A stretch of DNA of 22,092 nt, from contig DATLYH010000103.1 in NCBI GenBank assembly GCA_035575035.1, positions 1 through 22,092 of the forward strand. The letters run 5' to 3'. Below are positions 8,375 to 14,348 of this stretch, piece after piece. Numbering within the stretch: position 1 is the stretch's first letter; the number at the start of each line of letters is the position of its first letter. The notes beneath the pieces were generated by a model. It worked only from the letters and a program-made list of their open reading frames with translations, was not told the DNA's origin and ran no database searches. Source of the DNA: DATLYH01 sp035575035 (GTDB lineage: Bacteria > Planctomycetota > Planctomycetia > Gemmatales > Gemmataceae). Position numbers and translations under genes: made by a program.

Positions 8375-10621
8375 ATGGCGTTCTACCAGATCGGCGAAAA
8401 GGTCCTCTTCCAAACCGACAACCTTCGTGTCGATCAATCGACCGACGACACCGCCGTCCTCTGGCTCCACGTCGCGGGCCGGCCCCTGAACGTGCTCAAC
8501 CGCCGGGTCCTCGCCGACCTGGAAGCAGCCTTCGATGCCGTCGCCGTTCGTCCCGAGTTGAAATATCTGCTTATCACCAGCGATCGGGTCGGCGATTTCG
8601 TCGCCGGTGCCGACATCCATGAGTTCGCCACCATCCGCAGTCCCGAGGAGGCCGAGGCCCTGTCTGCCGTCGGCCAGCGGCTCTTCGACCAGTTAGCCGG
8701 CCTGCGCCTGTGCTCGGTAGCCCTGGTCTGTGGGCCCTGCCTGGGGGGCGGCCTGGAGCTGGCCCTGGCGTGCGACTACCGCGTGGCCGTCGATCACCCC
8801 AAGACCCAGTTCGGTTTCCCCGAGATCCAACTCGGCCTGCTGCCGGCATGGGGCGGCACCCAGCGGCTGCCGCGCGTTGTCGGCCTGGAGCGGTCCCTGC
8901 GGATGATCCTGGGCGACTACCGGCTGAATGCAAAGGAGGCGCTCCGCTGGGGACTGGCTGACTCGCTGGGCAAGCATGTCGAGGGCCGGCCAATCGAGAG
9001 ACAGTCGCTGATGGCGCTTGTCGAGCCGGCGGCCATCGCCCAGCGCGGCAAGCCACGGCGAGACGGTCTCCCCCTTCGCACCTGGCGGCAGCGGCTGCTG
9101 GAATCGACGGCGCTCGGCCGGGCGCTGATCTTCCGCGGTACGGAACGGCTGCTGCGCCGGCGCGTGCCCGAGGATATGCCGGCGCCGCGCGAGGCGCTGG
9201 AGGCAGTGCGCACCGGGTTAAAGCAAGGCCTGGCCGCCGGTCTGGAGTATGAACGTCAAGCGGCGGGCCGGCTGGCGGCTTCACCGGCTTGCCGGAACCT
9301 GGTCAATCTCTTCCTCCGGCGCGAGGAGGCCCGCAAGGCGCCCCGATTGGCCGCCGAACAGGCGGGGTCGGAGATCCGCCGGGTGGGCGTCGTTGGCGCC
9401 GGCACCATGGGCGCCGGTATCGCCCAGCTCGCCGCCCTCAAGGGGCATGAGGTAGTCATCCACGAGGTGAGCAAGGACGCCCTCGGCGCGGGAGTGCAGC
9501 GGATCGTGGCTCTGTTCAACAAGGCGGCCGAGCGGGGGCTGCTCCCGCGGGAGGAACTGGCCCAGCGGCTGGGGGCGATCCGCGGCACCGACAACTGGCA
9601 GGGGTTCGATCGCGTGGACCTTGTCGTCGAGGCGGTGGTCGAGGACCTGGCCGTCAAGCGGGCCGTCTTCCGCGAGTTGGAGCGGCGCACGCGCCCCGCG
9701 GCGATCCTGGCCACCAACACCTCGTCGCTCTCTGTGGCCGCGCTGCAAGAGGGACTGACCCACCCGGGGCGCGTCGCCGGGCTGCACTTCTTCAATCCAG
9801 TCCACAAAATGCCACTGGTCGAGGTGGTGCGCGCGCCGGCCACCGATGAGCACACGATCGCGGTGCTCACCCGCTGGGCCGTCGCACTGGGCAAGACGCC
9901 CGTGATGGTCAAGGACAGTCCCGGCTTCGTAGTTAACCGCATTCTCATGCCTTACTTGAACGAGGCGGTGTTACTGCTTGCTGAAGGCATGGGGATCGGC
10001 GCGATCGACGAGGCCATGCGGCGGTTCGGCATGCCGATGGGGCCGCTGGAAGTGCTCGACCAGGTGGGACTTGATGTGGCCGCGCACATCGCCCGGTCGG
10101 TACAGCCGGCTTTCGGCAGCCGCTTCGATCCGAACCCGGCCTTGGAGCGCCTGGTGGAACGGGGATGGCTTGGACAGAAGAGCGGAGTCGGGTTTTATCG
10201 TTACCAGGGCAAGAGCAAGCGCCCGAACATCGCGGTCGCCGGCCTGCTCCACGAGCAGGGGATGGCCGCCTCCGGCCTTATGAGGAAGTTGCCGCCAGCC
10301 GTGCAGCTGCAGCAGGCGCGGGAACGGATGGTCCTGTTAATGGTCAACGAGGCAGCCTTGTGCCTGGGCGAAGGGTTGGCGGCCGAGGCGAGCACGATTG
10401 ATCTGGCGATGGTGCTCGGCACCGGCTGGGCCCCGCACCGGGGCGGGCCGCTGCGCTACGCCGACGACCGCGGCCTGCGTTCGGTCGTACAGACGCTGAC
10501 CGAGTTGGCGCAACGCCTGGGACCGCGTTTCGAGCCGTGCGCGGAGTTGCGGCAACGGGCAGAGACCGGCAAGCCTTTCCATGAGCAGCCGGCAACAGTC
10601 GCACGTCGCTTTCCTCAATGA
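8375..10621 (+). CDS. fadJ: Fatty acid oxidation complex alpha subunit (enoyl-CoA hydratase/3-hydroxyacyl-CoA dehydrogenase, FadJ-type)
   Basis: The 748-residue bifunctional enzyme covers two beta-oxidation steps. Residues 15-200 are a crotonase domain; the two catalytic glutamates are present as E128 (GGGLELA) and E150 (GFPEIQLG), with the oxyanion-hole region VAGADIHEF at 76-84. A helical linker follows. From about 335 comes the NAD-binding Rossmann fold (VGVVGAGTMGAGIAQ), then NTSSLSV and H471 in GLHFFNPVHKMPLVEVV. The C-terminal helical domain covers about 515-730. AAGGAAGGG lies just before ATG 8375. With the adjacent thiolase it forms the beta-oxidation trifunctional pair. No acyl-CoA dehydrogenase is in the cluster, so the first oxidation step must be encoded elsewhere. 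Confidence 0.93.
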   Translation: MAFYQIGEKVLFQTDNLRVDQSTDDTAVLWLHVAGRPLNVLNRRVLADLEAAFDAVAVRPELKYLLITSDRVGDFVAGADIHEFATIRSPEEAEALSAVGQRLFDQLAGLRLCSVALVCGPCLGGGLELALACDYRVAVDHPKTQFGFPEIQLGLLPAWGGTQRLPRVVGLERSLRMILGDYRLNAKEALRWGLADSLGKHVEGRPIERQSLMALVEPAAIAQRGKPRRDGLPLRTWRQRLLESTALGRALIFRGTERLLRRRVPEDMPAPREALEAVRTGLKQGLAAGLEYERQAAGRLAASPACRNLVNLFLRREEARKAPRLAAEQAGSEIRRVGVVGAGTMGAGIAQLAALKGHEVVIHEVSKDALGAGVQRIVALFNKAAERGLLPREELAQRLGAIRGTDNWQGFDRVDLVVEAVVEDLAVKRAVFRELERRTRPAAILATNTSSLSVAALQEGLTHPGRVAGLHFFNPVHKMPLVEVVRAPATDEHTIAVLTRWAVALGKTPVMVKDSPGFVVNRILMPYLNEAVLLLAEGMGIGAIDEAMRRFGMPMGPLEVLDQVGLDVAAHIARSVQPAFGSRFDPNPALERLVERGWLGQKSGVGFYRYQGKSKRPNIAVAGLLHEQGMAASGLMRKLPPAVQLQQARERMVLLMVNEAALCLGEGLAAEASTIDLAMVLGTGWAPHRGGPLRYADDRGLRSVVQTLTELAQRLGPRFEPCAELRQRAETGKPFHEQPATVARRFPQ

Positions 10622-10725
10622 ACGGTGGTTCCGGTATCCCGCACAGACATGCCCAGTTCACAGGGAGCGCCGCGCGGAAAGCGGCCAGCTCGGGTCCTGG
10701 GCCTGCACCAGCCGGCTGGCTTGCC

Positions 10726-10764
10726 GTGACATCGATATGTCAATCAGTGACATAATCATGTCAC
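10726..10764. promoter_or_regulatory. Two tandem dyad sites (TGACAT-N4-ATGTCA), 21 bp centre to centre
   Basis: TGACAT/ATGTCA arms with 4-nt spacer occupy 10727-10742. GTGACAT/ATGTCAC arms with 4-nt spacer occupy 10747-10764. Centres (10734.5 and 10755.5) are 21 bp apart, two helical turns. The site is in the 173-bp gap between two convergent genes, where no convincing gene is seen. It could be a cooperative operator or a pair of small hairpins acting as a shared terminator; neither arm is followed by a T run. Confidence 0.55.
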
Positions 10765-10794
10765 CAATAGGCCAGAAGTAGGGAGGCATGCTGA

Positions 10795-11532
10795 TCAAGG
10801 TGATGGCCGCCGGCTCTGCAGCTCCAGCGAGCGCGCGGCGTGCTCATCCTGGTCATCCTCCTCCAGAATCCGACACACCGTTTCCACGGAAAGCTGCTCC
10901 AGGGTCGGCACCACCAGGTCGGCTCCCGCCCCGCGTAGTGCTTTCTCGGAGTGGTGGCCGACGAAGTTAACTGCGATGCACTTCATGCCGCCCACCTTGG
11001 CGGCCTGGACGCCCGCAGGCGCATCCTCCATCACCAGGCAGCGCCGCGGAGGCACCGCCAGCTTCCCGGCAGCCGCTAGGAACACCTCCGGATCAGGTTT
11101 GCCGCGCTGGGTGTCCTCCATCGAGACGACCGCCGCGAAGAACGGCGTCGTGTGCGTCAGGCGCAGGATCAAGTCGAGATTGGCCCGCGGCGCGCTGGAG
11201 CCAATGGCCTGCTTGAGGCCGGCCCGGTGCAACCCTTCCAGCAAGACGCGCGCCCCCGGCAGCAGCTCGACACCCTGGGCAACGGCGGCGGCGCGGTAAA
11301 GCTCCTCTTTGCGCCCGCCCAACGCGGCAATCTGCTCGGGGGTGAAGCCACTCCCCCACAATTTCGGGATGATCTCGGGATTGCGCCAGCCGAACGTAGC
11401 CGCGAAATCGGCACGGGTAAACGACCGGCCTAGTTCCTTCGCCAGGGCCGACCATGCCTGGAAATGCAGCTCCGCCGTGTCCACCAACGTCCCATCCATG
11501 TCCCAGATCACCGCTCGGTCCGTTCCCACCAT
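10795..11532 (-). CDS. HAD-superfamily (subfamily IA) sugar-phosphatase or beta-phosphoglucomutase-like hydrolase
   Basis: The 245-residue product has all HAD motifs: nucleophile and acid/base D11 and D13 in VIWDMDGTLVDT, S112/S113 in IGSSAPRAN, K145 in RGKPDPEVF, and E169-D170 in VMEDAPAGVQAA. A helical cap lies between about 16 and 85. The cap type and the WDMDGTLVDTAELH start resemble beta-phosphoglucomutase and related phosphatases. The substrate cannot be told from sequence. The start at 11532 is preferred because AGAGGG lies 7 nt upstream; an ATG at 11559 adds nine residues. It follows the peroxidase gene by 153 bp on the same strand and may be a separate transcription unit. Confidence 0.85.
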   Translation of the reverse strand: MVGTDRAVIWDMDGTLVDTAELHFQAWSALAKELGRSFTRADFAATFGWRNPEIIPKLWGSGFTPEQIAALGGRKEELYRAAAVAQGVELLPGARVLLEGLHRAGLKQAIGSSAPRANLDLILRLTHTTPFFAAVVSMEDTQRGKPDPEVFLAAAGKLAVPPRRCLVMEDAPAGVQAAKVGGMKCIAVNFVGHHSEKALRGAGADLVVPTLEQLSVETVCRILEEDDQDEHAARSLELQSRRPSP

Positions 11533-11685
11533 CGCTGTTCCCTCTTGCCACCCAGCCAACCCTGCCCGTCCGAACAGGGTGATTATATGAGGAACAGCAG
11601 CGCCCTTGCGCCGGGAACGTCCGGCCGCCGCGATGGAGAAAACGCCCGGCCAGGTGCGCCAGCGGTCCGTGCGCCGTCTTGGCGC

Positions 11686-12741
11686 TCACCGCGGCGGGTC
11701 CGCACGCATGGGGCCGGTCGGGCCGTCCCCCTCGGACAGGGCACGGAGGAAGGCAACCAGGCTCTGGACTTCTTGCTTGCTGAGCCCCAGCGGTGTGATG
11801 GCCGGGTCGAGATGAGGATTCGGCCGTCCTCCCTGATTGTAGAACTCCACCACTTCTTCCAGGGTGGCGATGCTGCCGTCGTGCATGTACGGGGCGGTCC
11901 GGGCAACGCCGCGCAACGTGGGCGTCTTGAACCGGCCGCGGTCGGTCTCCCGACCGGTGACGGCGAAGCGGCCGAGGTCGGGCGGCTCCTTGCCCCAACC
12001 AACCCCGGTGTTGTGGAACTGTTCGTCGGTGAAGTTCGGCCCCGAGTGGCATCGCCAGCAGCGCCCCTTGCTTTCCCACAGCCACAGACCATGCTTCTCC
12101 GACGCGCTCAGCGCCCCAACCTCGCCGGCGCGGAAGCGGTCCACCCGGCTGTTGCCCAAGAGCAGGGTGCGCTGGAAGCCGGCCAGTGCCCGAGCCAGGT
12201 TATCGGCCGTCACGCCATCTGCGAAGGCCGCCTGGAACTGGGCGGGATAGTCGGGATGGTCCCGCAGGCGCCGGACGACTTCGGCCACCTGATTGCCCAT
12301 TTCCAGCGGGTCCTCAATCGGCTGGAGGGCCTGGGCTTCGAGGGTTGTCTCCCGACCGTCCCAGAAGAGGCTGGCCGCGTACGCCCGGTTGAGGAGCGAG
12401 GGGGCGTTGCGCCGGCCCCGTTTCCCCTCGATACCGACAGCGAGAGAGTCCCGACCGGCGAAGCCGTGGGCCGGGTCATGGCAACTGGCGCAGGAGATGC
12501 TCCGGTCGCGCGACAGCAGCGGGTCGAAGAACAGCTTGCGACCCAGTCGGACACGGGCCTCGGTGAGAGGATTGTCCTCCGGGATGCGCCGGTCGGGGGG
12601 CAGGCCACGGGGGATTTCCGTCAGGGGGATGACTTCGGGCAGGGTGTCGCGGGGCAGAGGGGGCGACGTGCCGCCCGCCCCAGGCAGACAAGCGGTGCCG
12701 GCAAGCGTCAGCAGGACAGCAAACCAGGCCCGGGGCAACAT
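11686..12741 (-). CDS. Di-haem cytochrome c peroxidase (CcpA/MauG family)
   Basis: The 351-residue secreted product has two c-type haem sites, C84-A-S-C87-H88 and C228-W-R-C231-H232. Family landmarks are NAPSLLNRAY, FWDGRETTLEAQALQPI, RFKTPTLRGVARTAPYMHDG and the final TPLGLSKQEVQSLVAFLRAL. The N-terminus (MLPRAWFAVLLTLAGTAC) is a signal peptide; a cysteine follows but the lipobox is poor, so lipid attachment is uncertain. The enzyme would reduce hydrogen peroxide with electrons from a small cytochrome, outside the cytoplasmic membrane. No clear Shine-Dalgarno precedes ATG 12741; the frame extends upstream through REP-like repeats, which argues against an earlier start. It lies 121 bp downstream of the TlpA-like gene on the same strand. 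Confidence 0.92.
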   Translation of the reverse strand: MLPRAWFAVLLTLAGTACLPGAGGTSPPLPRDTLPEVIPLTEIPRGLPPDRRIPEDNPLTEARVRLGRKLFFDPLLSRDRSISCASCHDPAHGFAGRDSLAVGIEGKRGRRNAPSLLNRAYAASLFWDGRETTLEAQALQPIEDPLEMGNQVAEVVRRLRDHPDYPAQFQAAFADGVTADNLARALAGFQRTLLLGNSRVDRFRAGEVGALSASEKHGLWLWESKGRCWRCHSGPNFTDEQFHNTGVGWGKEPPDLGRFAVTGRETDRGRFKTPTLRGVARTAPYMHDGSIATLEEVVEFYNQGGRPNPHLDPAITPLGLSKQEVQSLVAFLRALSEGDGPTGPMRADPPR

Positions 12742-12760
12742 GTTGGCGTTAAGGCGCACT

Positions 12761-12832
12761 TTGGCGAGCGGCCGGTGTGAGCCGGCCGGTTCAGACACGT
12801 TGGCGAGCGGCCGGTGTGAGCCGGCCGGTTCA
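12761..12832. repeat. Two direct copies of a 33-bp REP-like palindromic unit
   Basis: Identical 33-bp copies lie at 12761-12793 and 12800-12832, a period of 39 bp. Each contains ggccggtgtgagccggcc, which can fold on itself (ggccg and gccggcc around gtgtga). They fill the gap between the TlpA-like gene and the peroxidase gene. The form is that of a dispersed intergenic REP sequence; an effect on transcript processing or termination between the two genes is possible. Confidence 0.75.
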
Positions 12833-12862
12833 CACCAGCTGCTCGCCATTTCGCTAGCTGGA

Positions 12863-13987
12863 CTACTTCTTCGCCTCGGCCTCGGCGACCAGTTCGTCAA
12901 TGAGCCGGTCCAGGGTCTCGGCGCCCGGTGAACCCAGGAACTTGTGCCGGATGACCCCCTTGTGGTCAATCAGGTAAAGCGTGGGCCAACCGCGGACATT
13001 CCACTGGGTCGAGATCGGGCCGGAGGTGCTGCCGCCGTTCCAGAACGAGCGCCAGGTGATCTGTTCCTGCTCGTTCTTCTTCTTGCAGTCCTCCCGGTCC
13101 CGGTCACTGTTGACGCCGATCAGGGCGAAGGGCTTGCCTTCCATGCGCTTGACGAGCGACCGCTCGTGCGGGAACATGGCCCGGCACGGCGGTCACCAAT
13201 GCCCCCAGAAGTCAAGGAAGACGACTTTCCCCCGGTAGTCCGACAGCTTGAACTTCACGCCGTCGAGATCCTCCCCCTCGATCTCCGGGGCCGTCTTGCC
13301 AACCGACAGATGGCGGATCTCGAACAGTTCCGGCTTGGCGGATTGGGCCAGGGGAACACCCCGCAGATCCTTCGCGTTGCCGTACTCCTTGACGACCCGT
13401 TCGAAGAGCTTCTCGGCCTGTTGCAACAGCTGCTCGGCGTCGGGCCGCTTGACGCGCTGGGCCATCTCGGCCTGGTACTTGAGGTTCTGGGCCAGTGCGA
13501 GGCAAGCCTGCCCCTGGACGTTCTTGTCGGGGTTCTTCTCCAGGACGGCCCGCAGCAGCTTCTCGGAGCCCGGGGCAGTGGAGCGGCCCAGGGCGGCGAT
13601 GACGGTGGCCAGGCGAGGGGCCTTCAGGTGGTCGGTGGTGAGGACGGCGACCGCCCGGTCCACCTCCTTCCCTGCCGGCGCATTCATGGTGATCCACAGC
13701 AGCGCCTCGACTGCGACGGGATCCTTGGGGTTCTTCTCGGCGACCTCGAGGAACCGGGCCGCAAACGGCTGCAGGTCCGGGGCCTTCTCTTCGACCTGGC
13801 GCCGCTCCTCCTGGGTCTTGGCGAGGCGGAGCCGGTTCAGGTGCTCGGAGTAGACTTTGCGGTACTCCTGCATGACCGCGTCGTATTGCTGCTTGGGAGT
13901 ACCCGGCTCCTTCTTGTCATCGAGCGCTACCAGCGCCGGCACAAAGACCAGCAGCAAGGCGCCGCTCCACAGGGTCCTTCGACACAT
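12863..13987 (-). CDS. TlpA-family thioredoxin-like protein with in-frame TGA at the redox cysteine (candidate selenoprotein)
   Basis: Read through one TGA (13195-13193), the frame gives 374 residues. It starts with a signal peptide (MCRRTLWSGALLLVFVPALV), then a charged alpha-helical region of about 190 residues (VVKEYGNAKDL), and a TlpA/AhpC-type thioredoxin fold from about 233 (VGKTAPEIEGEDLDGVKFKL, YRGKVVFLDFWGHW). The TGA is codon 265 and is followed by PPCRAMFPHERSLVKRM, so the motif is W-U-P-P-C where relatives have WCxPC. The C-terminal part is intact, including WNVRGWPTLYLIDHKG with the cis-proline, and ends at a normal TGA. ATG 13987 has GGAGG 9 nt upstream; ATG 13993 is too close to it. 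Expected role: thiol-disulfide exchange outside the membrane. Without read-through, a 264-residue protein lacking the redox motif results. A sequencing error or true nonsense mutation is the alternative. Confidence 0.8.
13160..13192 (-). promoter_or_regulatory. SECIS-like hairpin immediately after the in-frame TGA
   Basis: Starting at the base after the TGA, CCGC+CGTG, a bulged C and CGGG pair with CCCG, CACG, a bulged A and GCGG across the 7-nt loop CCATGTT, giving 12 base pairs. Placement just 3' of the UGA is that of bacterial SECIS elements, which bind SelB. The loop begins about 13 nt after the TGA, slightly closer than commonly described, and has no G among its first two bases unless the closing pair opens. 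A competing stem (ACGAG/CTCGT) overlaps its 3' arm. Confidence 0.5.
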
Positions 13988-14348
13988 CGGCATCGACCTC
14001 CGGAATGGTGCGCGAGAACGGGCGGATAGGCACAGTCCCCGGCACGGGATCAGGGAGACGGAATCCTCACGCAACCTCTCCTCCTGGCGGCCTGCACCTC
14101 CTGTGAGGCGCTCTGTGGCCCGGGTCGAACTCAATCCCTATGATGCCTCCTCGGCCAACCCGGGGCAAGCAATTTCGCCCCGCCCGACTCGCCCAATCGC
14201 CCCGGTCCCGGATTTCCCTTCGCAATCCTGGCCCTGGGCCGGTATGCTATTACCATCCGGGCCCCCGAGGCCCCAACGCTGCCTGTGCTTTCCCGCTGTT
14301 TGTCCTGCCTGGTTCGCCCTCCGCTGAGCTACATGGGGGTGATGATTC
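13988..14348. other. Divergent intergenic region between the TlpA-like and DUF1549 genes
   Basis: These 361 bp separate two divergently transcribed genes and should hold both promoters. I see no convincing gene. The only promoter-like pair on the plus strand is weak (14219-14248). GGAGG at about 13997-14001 (minus) serves the TlpA-like gene and GGGGGTG near 14335 (plus) the DUF1549 gene. Confidence 0.5.
14219..14248 (+). promoter_or_regulatory. Weak candidate promoter for the DUF1549/DUF1553 gene
   Basis: TTCGCA (14219-14224) and TATGCT (14243-14248) are 18 bp apart, about 100 bp before the start codon. Both boxes match the consensus only partly. Confidence 0.25.

Noticed and set aside
10788..10970. 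Plus-strand start with GGGAGG just before ATG 10788, downstream of the dyad sites
   Set aside because: The purine run is only one base from the ATG, and the translation is a Pro/Arg/Ser-rich shadow of the HAD gene.
11464..12780. 438-codon plus-strand open frame opposite the peroxidase gene
   Set aside because: The minus strand carries two haem motifs and full family landmarks; the plus frame is a GC-rich shadow.
12944..14029. 361-codon plus-strand frame opposite the TlpA-like gene
   Set aside because: Leu/Gly/Asp-rich shadow of the thioredoxin gene, which has a signal peptide and thioredoxin fold motifs.
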